Positions 17,970 through 25,239 of a stretch of 37,439 nt of DNA are shown piece by piece. A program made the position numbers and the translations under genes. The notes below the pieces were generated by a model. The model did not search any database. It saw only the letters and a list, made by a program, of their open reading frames with translations, and was not told the origin of the DNA. The stretch's first letter is position 1. Every line of letters starts with the position of its first letter. This DNA is from Anaerofustis stercorihominis (GTDB taxonomy: Bacteria; Bacillota; Clostridia; Eubacteriales; Anaerofustaceae): the NCBI GenBank assembly GCA_015058295.1, contig SVCP01000013.1, positions 1-37,439 of the forward strand, in the 5' to 3' direction.

Positions 17970-18629
17970 TTACTTCTTCAACGCATCGACAATAGTGATT
18001 ATCGAACCGTTAGCACCCGGAACAGCGCCTTTAACAAGGATCATGTTAAGTTCAGCATCAACCTTAACAACTGTGAGGTTCTGAACTGTAACTTTGTCGC
18101 TGCCCATGTGACCGGGAAGTTTCTTACCTTTGAATACTCTTGAAGGATCTGAAGAACCACCCATTGAACCTACTGCTCTGTGGTATTTTGAACCGTGAGC
18201 CATCGGTCCTCTTGACTGACCATGTCTTTTGATGTTACCCTGATAGCCTTTACCTTTGCTTACGCCGCTGATGTCAACTTTATCGCCTGCTGCGAAAACG
18301 TCAGCTTTGATTGTATCACCAAGGTTGTATGTGCTGATATCTTCAAGACGGAATTCTTTAAGATGTCTTTTCGGAGCAACACCTGCTTTTGCATAGTGAC
18401 CTTTGATCGGTTTTGCGATGTTAGAGTGTTCTTTACCCTTTACTGTAGTAATCTTTTCTCTTTTTTCGCCGAAGGAAATCTGGATCGCGTTATATCCTTC
18501 TTTTTCTTTTGTTTTGATCTGAACCACATCACACGGACCAGCTTCAAGAACTGTTACCGGGATAAGTTCACCTGTTTCGGCAAAAACCTGAGTCATGCCT
18601 ACTTTTTTAGCTATAATAGCTTTTTTCAT
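17970..18629 (-). CDS. rplC: 50S ribosomal protein L3
   Basis: L3 helps form the peptidyl-transferase centre. From the ATG at 18629 the protein is 219 residues, starting [21 protein letters not shown] lies at 18635-18639 on the minus strand. A longer in-frame extension upstream would read through this ribosome site and the upstream hairpin and lacks family similarity, so it is rejected. The signature [20 protein letters not shown] is present. Confidence 0.97.
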   Translation of the reverse strand: MKKAIIAKKVGMTQVFAETGELIPVTVLEAGPCDVVQIKTKEKEGYNAIQISFGEKREKITTVKGKEHSNIAKPIKGHYAKAGVAPKRHLKEFRLEDISTYNLGDTIKADVFAAGDKVDISGVSKGKGYQGNIKRHGQSRGPMAHGSKYHRAVGSMGGSSDPSRVFKGKKLPGHMGSDKVTVQNLTVVKVDAELNMILVKGAVPGANGSIITIVDALKK

Positions 18630-18646
18630 GTTTACCTCCATTAGCG

Positions 18647-18720
18647 GACTGTCACAAGGAACAGTCATAATAATTCACGGGAGTGTCCTCCCGCATAGCT
18701 TCACAAAATTGGCGGAAGCT
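18647..18720 (-). other. Three hairpins in the rpsJ-rplC spacer
   Basis: The 102-base spacer after rpsJ can form three consecutive stem-loops on the minus strand: AGCTTC/GAAGCT (18697-18702 and 18715-18720), CGGGAG/CTCCCG (18678-18683 and 18688-18693, loop of four) and GACTGT/ACAGTC (18647-18652 and 18661-18666). The last ends eight bases before the rplC ribosome site. No T-run follows any of them. They may mark RNA processing or translational control of rplC. Confidence 0.5.
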
Positions 18721-18731
18721 TCAAAAATCAA

Positions 18732-19037
18732 TTACTTAATTTCGATATCGATACCTGCCGGTAAATCAAGGTGCATAAGAGCGTTGATCGTTTCCGGTGT
18801 CGGGTTGATGATTTCGATAAGTCTTTTGTGCGTTCTCATCTCAAATTGTTCTCTTGAGTCTTTGTATTTGTGCACCGCACGAAGGATTGTCACGATTTCT
18901 TTTTCTGTCGGAAGGGGAATCGGGCCTTTTACTTCTGCGCCGCTTCTCTTCGCTGTTGCAACAATCTTCGCTGCTGACTGATCCATCACGTTGTGATCGA
19001 AAGCCTTAAGTTTGATTCTCATTTTCTGATTTGCCAT
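18732..19037 (-). CDS. rpsJ: 30S ribosomal protein S10
   Basis: S10 is a 30S head protein that also works in transcription antitermination as NusE. From the ATG at 19037 it is 101 residues, starting [20 protein letters not shown], with [20 protein letters not shown] and the end [16 protein letters not shown] lies at 19046-19050 on the minus strand. A GTG-like upstream extension overlaps that site and is rejected. It is the first gene of the supercluster and follows a leader of about 260 bases. Confidence 0.97.
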   Translation of the reverse strand: MANQKMRIKLKAFDHNVMDQSAAKIVATAKRSGAEVKGPIPLPTEKEIVTILRAVHKYKDSREQFEMRTHKRLIEIINPTPETINALMHLDLPAGIDIEIK

Positions 19038-19297
19038 TACCAAAACCTCCATGTTTTAATACGTTTGTCTCGGCGGTTGGCACGACACACTACCATCCGG
19101 GTGTTCCTACACCCTTTTCCGTGTGTCACCGCCCCATTCCAGATGGTGACTTGCTCCGCGGAAATTCCCCGAGCATACCTCGGCAACCTCCCGCATCATA
19201 GCCGGCTACCGGTCGGAAATGTCTTTATCTGCGCTCTTTTCCGATGCAACTCTTACCTAAAAAAGCGCAACTAAAAACTTCACTGCTACACGGCAGC
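19038..19297 (-). promoter_or_regulatory. Structured 5' leader of the S10 supercluster transcript
   Basis: The leader runs from the predicted start site near 19297 to rpsJ. Its 3' half can form a nested stem: GGCGGT/ACCGCC (19128-19133 with 19072-19077), GACACAC/GTGTGTC (19121-19127 with 19084-19090) and GGGTGT/ACACCC (19109-19114 with 19099-19104). GTCACC (19145-19150) can instead pair with GGTGAC (19125-19130), which would break the first two stems. Upstream are CCGAG/CTCGG (19169-19183) and TCGGAAA/TTTCCGA. There is no T-run, so any control would be translational or by protein binding. L4 or another r-protein as ligand is only an inference. Confidence 0.65.
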
Positions 19298-19303
19298 TTG
19301 TAT

Positions 19304-19332
19304 AGTATAACCTAAAAAGGACCTTTTTGCAA
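19304..19332 (-). promoter_or_regulatory. SigA-type promoter of the S10-spc-alpha supercluster
   Basis: On the minus strand TTGCAA (19327-19332) and TATACT (19304-19309) are separated by exactly 17 bases. A-rich and T-rich tracts upstream could act as an UP element. The predicted start site is near 19297, giving a leader of about 260 bases before rpsJ. This is the best promoter match in the window and is correctly placed for the cluster. Confidence 0.85.
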
Positions 19333-19548
19333 GCCCTTTTTTTAACTTTTTGATAAATTTTTTCGTTATTTTTAAGCGGTTTTTCAGCTCAAAAAACATT
19401 CAATTTCAGCGCGAATTTTCAGACAATTCCGTCAATGTGTTTCACTGTACATCTGACTGTGAGATTATATTTTATTCCGCATTATATGTCAAGAAAAAAA
19501 TATATGTTTTATTAAATTCCGAACTAATCATTACATTTTACTGTAAAC

Positions 19549-19570
19549 AAAAAGACGGCAATGCCGTCTT
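19549..19570 (-). terminator. Intrinsic terminator of the MATE gene
   Basis: A perfect eight-base-pair stem AAGACGGC/GCCGTCTT (19552-19559 and 19563-19570) with a three-base loop is followed on the minus strand by a T-run. It begins four bases after the stop codon of the MATE gene. Confidence 0.88.
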
Positions 19571-19574
19571 GCAT

Positions 19575-20954
19575 CTAGTCATTATTAATAATATTGTTTA
19601 CCCAAACTCTCTTTTTAAGCATGACACTTCCTATGGCCGCTTTTATGAAGTTTGTGGCTTCTACGCAGATATACATCTGAACCATTGTAAATGCTGTGAA
19701 TCTTGAGACAAAGAATGCCACAGGATAACTTGCGAGGCATGTAAATACACTGTCAAACAGGAATGTGACAAACGTCTTGCCTCCGCTGCGCATTGTGAAA
19801 TATGTGCAGTGAGTATACGACATAAGCGGGAAGAAACACGCTGCCGCCCACATTATGCCTTTTGCGATCTCTTTTGTGGCAGGCTCTGTTTTATAAAGTT
19901 CAACAATGAACGGAGCCGTCACCGTAAGGGCAAATGCCATCACAACTGAACTTATAACACCTGTAACTATAAGTTTTCTGTCGGTATCAATGGCCCCTTC
20001 CGTATCTCCGGCGCCAAGCTGCTGTCCTACGAGTATAGCTACGGCATTACCCATGGTGAAGAACACCATTGTGAAAAGATGTATTATCGTATTGGCTATG
20101 CTGTGAGCAGCAACCGCCTGAAGACCTCTTGTTGAGTACGCCTGACTTATGAGAGCCATACCAAGAGACCAGAATCCTTCGTTACAGATAAGCGGGAAGC
20201 CTTTCTTGAATATAGTGATTGCAAGTTCTCCCGGGATAAAGATTCTTTTATATACATCACGTACAAACCTGTACTCTCTCTTGTTTGTATGAGCCGCAAT
20301 GACCGAGATGAACATTTCCACGTATCTTGAAATAACCGTTGCTACAGCTGCACCGGTAACTCCGAGCGCAGGGGCACCGAATTTACCGAAAATAAGTGTA
20401 TAGTTAAGTACAACATTGGTCAGTACCGCAACAACACCGCTGACCATAGGCATAAATGTCTTGTTGCACTCTTTCATTGTACTTGTATAGCATGAGTTTA
20501 TTGCAAACGGAATAATACCTATGAGCATCACATAAAGATAATTTTTAGCAAGCTGTGCCGCAAGGACAGTATTTCCTCCGTCACCTTCAGTCATAAACGC
20601 TGCGATAAGCTGATCGTCAAATGTCATAAATACAGCAAGTCCTGCGGCGATGGCAATAGCAGAAAACCACATTTTCCATCTGAATGTATTTTTAACGCCT
20701 TCATCATCACCGTTGCCGAAAAACTGAGCAGTAAAGATTCCTGCCGCACCTGTTCCACCAAATATAACAAGGTTGAATACCATAAAAAGCTGGTTCGTTA
20801 CCGCAACCGCAGCGATACTTTCCGTACCAAGACCACCGACCATAAGATTGTCCACAAGATTCACAAGGCTTGTTATGGTTGATTGTACAATCATCGGAAC
20901 AACAAGTCTGAGAACAGTTCTGTAAAACGCTTTGTCACCAAAGTACTTCTTCAT
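19575..20954 (-). CDS. MATE family multidrug/metabolite efflux transporter
   Basis: MATE proteins export cationic drugs or metabolites using Na+ or H+ gradients. The 459-residue protein has about 12 hydrophobic segments in two homologous halves. The N-terminal half contains LRLVVPMIVQSTITSLVNLV and LVDNLMVGGLGTESIAAVAV, the family's first membrane helices. The ATG has a GGAGGG site and a near-consensus promoter 38 bases upstream. It is transcribed alone and ends in its own terminator. The substrate cannot be inferred. Confidence 0.93.
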   Translation of the reverse strand: MKKYFGDKAFYRTVLRLVVPMIVQSTITSLVNLVDNLMVGGLGTESIAAVAVTNQLFMVFNLVIFGGTGAAGIFTAQFFGNGDDEGVKNTFRWKMWFSAIAIAAGLAVFMTFDDQLIAAFMTEGDGGNTVLAAQLAKNYLYVMLIGIIPFAINSCYTSTMKECNKTFMPMVSGVVAVLTNVVLNYTLIFGKFGAPALGVTGAAVATVISRYVEMFISVIAAHTNKREYRFVRDVYKRIFIPGELAITIFKKGFPLICNEGFWSLGMALISQAYSTRGLQAVAAHSIANTIIHLFTMVFFTMGNAVAILVGQQLGAGDTEGAIDTDRKLIVTGVISSVVMAFALTVTAPFIVELYKTEPATKEIAKGIMWAAACFFPLMSYTHCTYFTMRSGGKTFVTFLFDSVFTCLASYPVAFFVSRFTAFTMVQMYICVEATNFIKAAIGSVMLKKRVWVNNIINND

Positions 20955-20991
20955 AATATCCCTCCGCAGATTTTAATACACATTAAGTCGT

Positions 20992-21020
20992 AGTATATAA
21001 CTTTTCCAATAATTAGTCAA
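20992..21020 (-). promoter_or_regulatory. SigA-type promoter of the MATE gene
   Basis: On the minus strand TTGACT (21015-21020) and TATACT (20992-20997) are separated by exactly 17 bases. The predicted start site lies about 30 bases before the ATG. Confidence 0.82.
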
Positions 21021-21084
21021 TAAAAAATAACAGCCCTTACAGAGTAATTAACATACATAATAATGCATGTTTTAAAAGATTTTT

Positions 21085-21113
21085 ATTGTATTCTCCGTCT
21101 TCAATGATATAAT
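21085..21113 (+). promoter_or_regulatory. Extended -10 promoter of the ProX-like gene
   Basis: TATAAT (21108-21113) is preceded by TGA, giving an extended -10 element, TGn-TATAAT. The -35 region (TTGTAT at 21086-21091) is weak. The start site would lie about 15 bases before the coding start. Confidence 0.6.
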
Positions 21114-21134
21114 CAGATAAAAAACGAGGTATGT

Positions 21135-21632
21135 ATGCCATTCAAACACATAAAAACACCGGTCTACGAATTATTTGGGGAACTTGGAATACAGTATGAA
21201 AAACACGATCATGAAGCAATCTTCACAATGGAAGAAATACATAATGCAAATCTCGATCCTGACGGATATATTGCAAAGAATCTTTTCCTGCGTGACGGAA
21301 ACGGTAAAAGGCACATGCTCGTAACAGTCTCCGACGGAAAAACACCTGACCTGAAAGTCCTCAGAAATATATTTCAATCAAGTCGTCTTTCATTCGGAAG
21401 TGAAGAGAGACTTATGGACAGGCTTGGTCTCACAAAAGGCAGTGTATCTCCTATGGGGCTTATAAACGACAAAGACAATGCAGTGGAATTTTATTTTGAC
21501 AAGGACCTTCTGAACAGGGAGCTTATAGGAATACACCCCAACCACAACACTTCCACAGTATTTCTGAAACCGGCAGATCTTATCAGGGCAATAGAGCATA
21601 CGGGACACAAAGTCATATTTATAGAAATATAG
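21135..21632 (+). CDS. ProX/YbaK-type aminoacyl-tRNA deacylase (prolyl-tRNA editing domain protein)
   Basis: Free-standing proteins of this family hydrolyse mischarged tRNAs, most often Ala-tRNAPro, in trans. The 165-residue protein has the family blocks IAKNLFLRDGNGKRHMLV (Lys48 fits the catalytic lysine), KVLRNIFQSSRLSFGSEERL and SVSPMGLINDKDNAVEFYFD. A GAGG site and extended -10 promoter precede it, and it is not in an operon. The editing target is inferred from the ProX subfamily, so other misacylated tRNAs remain possible. Confidence 0.9.
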   Translation: MPFKHIKTPVYELFGELGIQYEKHDHEAIFTMEEIHNANLDPDGYIAKNLFLRDGNGKRHMLVTVSDGKTPDLKVLRNIFQSSRLSFGSEERLMDRLGLTKGSVSPMGLINDKDNAVEFYFDKDLLNRELIGIHPNHNTSTVFLKPADLIRAIEHTGHKVIFIEI

Positions 21633-21814
21633 GTGGCTTGCACATATTCTGTATATGTATGTGAGTATTACATATGCCGCATCTGTCCCCCACCCTGCGG
21701 TGCGCAGGAATCAACAATAAAAAAAACAAAACTCCGGAATACACAATCTTAAATCGTATCCGTATTCGCACCGCTCCCGCCCGATACCTCAGGCAAGCCG
21801 GGAATTATCATAAA

Positions 21815-21859
21815 AAGCGATACCCGTTCTTCTGACAGGGCATCGCTTCTTTTATTTTT
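21815..21859 (+). terminator. Bidirectional terminator-like hairpin upstream of the ABC exporter operon
   Basis: AAGCGAT (21815-21821) pairs with ATCGCTT (21842-21848), and CCC (21823-21825) pairs with GGG (21838-21840). A T-rich tract follows on the plus strand and five Ts follow on the minus strand. It is 180 bases after the ProX-like gene, and its T tract touches the direct repeat. It may insulate the exporter promoter from read-through. Confidence 0.65.
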
Positions 21860-21893
21860 GACCGATGAGACACCAAAAACGACCGAACAGACA
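21860..21893 (+). promoter_or_regulatory. Candidate LytTR operator: 21-base-period direct repeat
   Basis: GACCGAtgAGACA (21860-21872) recurs as GACCGAacAGACA (21881-21893), matching at 11 of 13 positions, with starts exactly 21 bases apart. LytTR-domain regulators bind direct repeats two helical turns apart just upstream of the -35 region, and a LytTR gene is in the operon downstream. The second copy ends six bases before the -35 position (21900-21905). The match in geometry is seen; binding is inferred. Confidence 0.6.
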
Positions 21894-21899
21894 AAAATC

Positions 21900-21928
21900 A
21901 ACATTCCTCCCTTTTTATCTGCTATGAT
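21900..21928 (+). promoter_or_regulatory. Candidate promoter of the ABC exporter-LytTR operon
   Basis: TATGAT (21923-21928) is a good -10 box, while the hexamer 17 bases upstream (AACATT) does not resemble -35 consensus. Weak -35 boxes are expected for promoters that depend on an activator, which fits the direct repeat just upstream. The start site would be near 21935. Confidence 0.5.
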
Positions 21929-21970
21929 AGTAACGGGTACCCACAAATAAAATCAAAACGGAGGATATAT

Positions 21971-22699
21971 ATGCCGGTGATAAAAACAACAGCGCTCAGC
22001 AAAAAGTACAAAGATCTTACCGCTGTGGATAAACTTGAACTGCAAATCCGGCAAGGTGAACTGTTTTCACTGCTTGGAACCAATGGGGCAGGAAAAAGCA
22101 CGGTTATCAAAATGCTTTCATGCCTGACAAAGCCAACATACGGAGACGCTATGGTCGGTGGCTACAGCATTACAAAAGAACCGGAACAGGTAAAACGACT
22201 GATCGGTGTATCGCCGCAGGAAAGTGCCGTTGCACCGAATCTTTCCGTAAAGGAAAACCTGGAACTTATATGCGGAATCCACGGATTTTCAACGGAAAGA
22301 ACAAACACAAAGATTACAGAGCTTTCAGAGAAATTTACCCTTGACGAGGTTCTTCATCGAAAAGCAGGAAAACTCTCCGGCGGATGGCAGCGCAGAGTAA
22401 GTATTGCCATGGCACTGATCAGTGAACCACAGATTTTATTTCTTGACGAACCGACTCTCGGTCTTGATGTTATTGCAAGACACAGTCTGTGGGATGTTAT
22501 CCGATCTTTAAAAGGAGAAGTGACGATCATCCTGACAACACATTACATGGAAGAAGCAGAAGCTCTTTCCGACAGGATTGGTATTATGAAAAGCGGCAGG
22601 CTTCTTGCTGTCGGAACACCGGAAGAACTGAAACTAAAAGCCGGAACAAATGATTTTGAAACTGCTTTTGTTGTCATAGTGAAGGAGGAAGCTGTATGA
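21971..22699 (+). CDS. ABC transporter ATP-binding protein, DrrA/NatA type
   Basis: This is the ATPase of an ABC-2 type exporter. The 242-residue protein has Walker A GTNGAGKST (about 36-44), Q-loop SPQESAVAP, signature LSGGWQRRVS and Walker B ILFLDEPTLGLDV, then the H-loop TTHYMEEAEALSDRI typical of drug or peptide exporters. The ATG follows GGAGG. Its stop overlaps the permease start by four bases (ATGA). The substrate is unknown; a drug, lantibiotic or Na+ is possible. Confidence 0.93.
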   Translation: MPVIKTTALSKKYKDLTAVDKLELQIRQGELFSLLGTNGAGKSTVIKMLSCLTKPTYGDAMVGGYSITKEPEQVKRLIGVSPQESAVAPNLSVKENLELICGIHGFSTERTNTKITELSEKFTLDEVLHRKAGKLSGGWQRRVSIAMALISEPQILFLDEPTLGLDVIARHSLWDVIRSLKGEVTIILTTHYMEEAEALSDRIGIMKSGRLLAVGTPEELKLKAGTNDFETAFVVIVKEEAV

Positions 22700-23427
22700 G
22701 AATGATGACTTTTGCCAAAAGGTGCACAAAAGAGATCCTGCGGGATCCGATAAATCTTGCTTTCGGAACAGGCTTTCCGTTGGTTCTGCTTTTGCTTCTT
22801 AGCAGTCTGCAGGCAAACATCCCTGTGAATCTGTTTGAAATCGACACTCTGACTCCGGGAATTACCGTATTCGGCCTGTCGTTCATGACACTGTTTTCAG
22901 CAACTCTGATTGCAAAAGACCGTGAAAGTGCATTCCTGCAAAGACTATACACAACACCTCTTACGGGATCTGATTTTATCATAGGGTATATGCTGCCCAT
23001 GTTGCCCGTGGCACTCGGGCAGGCAGCTGTATGCTATCTGTTCGCTATTCCTCTTGGACTGACTTTCGGCATAAATATTATTTATGCTATAATCGGAATC
23101 ATACCTATGGCTGTTTTCAATATTGCGCTGGGACTTCTGTGCGGAAGTGTTCTGAACGTGAAACAGGTCGGAGGTGTCTGCGGAGCACTGCTGACAAATC
23201 TTTCCGCATGGCTTTCGGGTGTATGGTTTGATCTGAAACTTGTGGGGGGATTTTTCGAGAAGATCGCAAATATTCTGCCGTTTGTTCATGCGGCAGAACT
23301 GGAAAAAGCATTATTTATGGGGAATTTCGAGGTTGCGGCATCACACATTCTTCCTGTTATTTTCTACAGCGTAACAATAACGGTGGCGGCGATACTTATT
23401 TTCCTCAGGCAAATGAAAAGACAGTAA
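22696..23427 (+). CDS. ABC-2 type transporter permease
   Basis: This 243-residue membrane protein is the partner of the ATPase just upstream. About six hydrophobic segments are visible, with the ABC-2 pattern in the middle (FGLSFMTLFSATLIAKDRES, LQRLYTTPLTGSDFIIGYML) and a final helix before the basic end LRQMKRQ. The periplasm-side amphipathic region LSAWLSGVWFDLKLVG resembles ABC-2 exporters. It overlaps the ATPase gene by four bases and precedes the LytTR gene by 12. Confidence 0.9.
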   Translation: MRMMTFAKRCTKEILRDPINLAFGTGFPLVLLLLLSSLQANIPVNLFEIDTLTPGITVFGLSFMTLFSATLIAKDRESAFLQRLYTTPLTGSDFIIGYMLPMLPVALGQAAVCYLFAIPLGLTFGINIIYAIIGIIPMAVFNIALGLLCGSVLNVKQVGGVCGALLTNLSAWLSGVWFDLKLVGGFFEKIANILPFVHAAELEKALFMGNFEVAASHILPVIFYSVTITVAAILIFLRQMKRQ

Positions 23428-23439
23428 GGGGATCAGTAC

Positions 23440-23883
23440 ATGAAATATAAACTGATTATTGACAAAGATGCGGAAGAAGAGATCATTGCCATAGTCAATG
23501 CACCGTCAGCCCTTACACAGCAGATAGAAAATCTTGTCAACAACTATTCCGGGAATAATTACATCATGGGATACAGAGATGATGAAATGCGGAAACTGAA
23601 ATTTGCGGAAATCGAATGCATTACAGTTATTAACAGAAAAGTAATCGCCATTGATACCCATGGCGAGCACTTTTCCCTCAGGGACAGACTGCGTGATCTT
23701 GAGAATATTTTGCCCTCTTATTTTATCCGGCTCAATAAATCTACTATTGCCAATGAACATTGTATTCTGAGATTCGATGCCGTGTTCAACGGCAGTGTGG
23801 ACGCTGTGTTTCAGTGCGGCTATCGGGAATATGTTTCCCGACGCTGCTTTTCGGAGATAAAGAGGAGGTATGAAGGAATATGA
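23440..23883 (+). CDS. LytTR DNA-binding domain transcriptional regulator
   Basis: This 147-residue protein lacks a receiver domain. The N-terminal 40 residues are variable, and the LytTR domain spans about residues 50-145 (LKFAEIECITVINRKVIAID, YFIRLNKSTIAN, YVSRRCFSEIK). LytTR proteins bind paired direct repeats near promoters. Here the gene overlaps a DUF3021 membrane protein by four bases (ATGA), a common pairing in which the membrane protein restrains the regulator. A 21-base-period repeat upstream of the operon is a likely autoregulatory target. Confidence 0.92.
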   Translation: MKYKLIIDKDAEEEIIAIVNAPSALTQQIENLVNNYSGNNYIMGYRDDEMRKLKFAEIECITVINRKVIAIDTHGEHFSLRDRLRDLENILPSYFIRLNKSTIANEHCILRFDAVFNGSVDAVFQCGYREYVSRRCFSEIKRRYEGI

Positions 23884-24323
23884 AAAAGTTTGTTACGGAA
23901 TTCTTACGCCGTGGCTTTACAGCCTGCGGCTTAGGCCCCATTGTTCTGGCAATACTATATCTGATCTTGCAGCATCAGGCGCGTATACAGACACTGACAG
24001 TCAACCAGGTCTGTATCGGAATATTTTCATTATCAGCACTGGCTTTTATTGCAGGCGGCATGAATATCATCTATCAGGTTGAACGACTGCCCCTTATGGC
24101 GGCAATTCTCATCCACGGCAGTGTTTTATATTTCAGCTATCTGGGTACTTACCTGCTGAATGGATGGCTTCAGTGGGGAATTGCTCCGGTTTCGTTTTTT
24201 TCCTGTATTTTTGTTATCGGATATCTGATCATATGGTCAGTCATTTATTCCATAACCTGGAAAAATACTGAAAAGATCAATGAAAAATTAAAACAAAAAC
24301 AACAATCTGAAGAAGAAAAATAA
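23880..24323 (+). CDS. DUF3021 family membrane protein, probable partner of the LytTR regulator
   Basis: The 147-residue protein has four predicted membrane helices (about residues 14-31, 44-60, 72-90 and 103-124) and a charged Lys/Glu-rich C-terminal tail of about 25 residues in the cytoplasm. Size and layout fit DUF3021. By analogy with LytTR regulatory systems of streptococci, where a membrane partner inhibits the DNA-binding protein, it may sequester the upstream regulator until a membrane signal arrives. That role is inferred from the neighbourhood. Confidence 0.85.
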   Translation: MKKFVTEFLRRGFTACGLGPIVLAILYLILQHQARIQTLTVNQVCIGIFSLSALAFIAGGMNIIYQVERLPLMAAILIHGSVLYFSYLGTYLLNGWLQWGIAPVSFFSCIFVIGYLIIWSVIYSITWKNTEKINEKLKQKQQSEEEK

Positions 24324-24343
24324 ATATATACTTCAGAAATCCT

Positions 24344-24373
24344 GAAGCGGCATGATTCATCTCATGCCGCTTC
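24344..24373. terminator. Shared hairpin between convergent DUF3021 and VOC genes
   Basis: A perfect ten-base-pair stem GAAGCGGCAT/ATGCCGCTTC (24344-24353 and 24364-24373) with a ten-base loop lies between two convergent genes. T-runs are poor on both sides, so efficiency is uncertain. A second, overlapping hairpin CTTCAG/CTGAAG (24331-24347) competes with it. Confidence 0.6.
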
Positions 24374-24420
24374 CATCAAGATATTATCATATTTTTCGTA
24401 CACACGACAATGTGCGCCAT

Positions 24421-24786
24421 TTACTGCACAGGCGTTCCCACTTCAATAAGATTCCCGTCAGGATCATAAAAACGTATGACTTTCTGTCCCCAGCTATGCG
24501 TCATAAGTTTATTCACATACTCAATGGAATACTTACTGTTTTCAAGCTTTTCAATAAAAGACTCTATGTCTTTTTCCTCGAAATATAATTCGCAGGAATT
24601 GCTTCTGTTTATGACATCTCTTCCGAGAAAACTTTCCCATATCTTTCTGTCCTGAAGAACAAGACCTTCCGTCATAATCACATTCCCGTCATTGTCCTCC
24701 ACAACGAACAGTCCGAATATCTCTTTATAAAACTCTATTGACCTTTGAATATCATCGACGACGACAAGTACATTTTTCAGCCTCAT
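24421..24786 (-). CDS. VOC family (glyoxalase/bleomycin-resistance fold) protein
   Basis: This 121-residue protein has the VOC pattern of two beta-alpha-beta-beta-beta modules: LKNVLVVVDDIQRSIEFYKE in the first and the metal-ligand-type end VIRFYDPDGNLIEVG in the second. Members include glyoxalases, dioxygenases and drug-binding resistance proteins, and the exact role cannot be read here. The ATG at 24786 has GGAGG at 24793-24797 on the minus strand. A longer in-frame extension upstream lacks a ribosome site and crosses the promoter, so it is rejected. Confidence 0.9.
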   Translation of the reverse strand: MRLKNVLVVVDDIQRSIEFYKEIFGLFVVEDNDGNVIMTEGLVLQDRKIWESFLGRDVINRSNSCELYFEEKDIESFIEKLENSKYSIEYVNKLMTHSWGQKVIRFYDPDGNLIEVGTPVQ

Positions 24787-24805
24787 ATACAACCTCCGTG
24801 GTTTA

Positions 24806-24820
24806 ACTGTATACAGTATA
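24806..24820 (-). promoter_or_regulatory. Promoter -10 box and overlapping palindrome of the VOC gene
   Basis: TATACT (24815-24820, minus strand) is followed by, and shares three bases with, the perfect 12-base palindrome ACTGTATACAGT (24806-24817). A palindrome over the -10 box is typical of a repressor operator. The -35 hexamer is weak. The regulator is unknown. Confidence 0.5.
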
Positions 24821-24862
24821 ACATAAACACTTTTCACAGAATATATATAATTATACAATCTG

Positions 24863-24926
24863 TTTAAAAATATTTTTAAATACTCATTGACTGCAGCTGT
24901 GATATATAATAAAATCTATTTAAATA
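24863..24926 (+). promoter_or_regulatory. Promoter and palindromic operators of the SdpR/SdpI-like pair
   Basis: TTGACT (24887-24892) and TAAAAT (24910-24915) are separated by 17 bases. A perfect 18-base palindrome, TTTAAAAATATTTTTAAA (24863-24880), lies just upstream of the -35 box, and a perfect ten-base palindrome, TATTTAAATA (24917-24926), lies just downstream of the -10 box. They share TTTAAA cores. They are good candidates for autorepression by the ArsR-type protein encoded next. Confidence 0.6.
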
Positions 24927-24951
24927 AATTTTGAAACAGGCGAGGTGCTAA

Positions 24952-25239
24952 ATGGCTATAAACGAAATAATGGCCGCTCTTGCGGACGAAACAAGAAGAA
25001 ACATCCTGACAATACTGCAGGAAGGAAAAATATCGTCGGGCGAGCTGGCAAGACAACTGAATATAACTCCCCAGGCGCTGTCATATCATCTGGCAAAACT
25101 GAAAAATGCGGATCTTATTTACGAAACAAAATACAAAAATTTCATATATTATGAACCGAATCTGTCGATTCTCGACGAAATCATTATGTGGATAACAAAC
25201 CTCAGGGAGGCAGGACAATGCGAAACAGAAAGATACTGA
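24952..25239 (+). CDS. ArsR/SdpR-type winged-helix transcriptional repressor
   Basis: This 95-residue protein is a single winged helix-turn-helix domain: IMAALADETRRNILTILQEG, then LARQLNITPQALSYHLAKLK as the recognition helix and DLIYETKYKNFIYYEPN as the wing. There are no cysteines in metal-sensor positions of helix 3, so it fits the SdpR autorepressor subgroup rather than a metal sensor. It overlaps the SdpI-like gene by 22 bases, matching the sdpRI operon of Bacillus subtilis. Confidence 0.9.
   Translation: MAINEIMAALADETRRNILTILQEGKISSGELARQLNITPQALSYHLAKLKNADLIYETKYKNFIYYEPNLSILDEIIMWITNLREAGQCETERY

Larger units (their letters stand above)
19038..19574. other. Intergenic region between rpsJ and the MATE gene
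   Basis: This 537-base stretch holds the S10 leader (19038-19297), its promoter (19304-19332), an AT-rich spacer of about 215 bases with poly-T and poly-A runs that may act as an UP element, and the terminator of the MATE gene (19549-19570). I see no coding region in it. Confidence 0.75.
21633..21970. other. Intergenic region between the ProX-like gene and the ABC exporter operon
   Basis: This 338-base stretch contains a hairpin with T-runs on both sides (21815-21853), a 21-base-period direct repeat (21860-21893) and a -10 box for the exporter operon (21923-21928). The first 180 bases hold only minor palindromes and no coding region. Confidence 0.7.

Noticed and set aside
18630-18668. Thirteen-codon N-terminal extension of rplC
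   Set aside because: The extension spans the rplC ribosome site and part of a hairpin. L3 normally starts at MKKAIIAKK.
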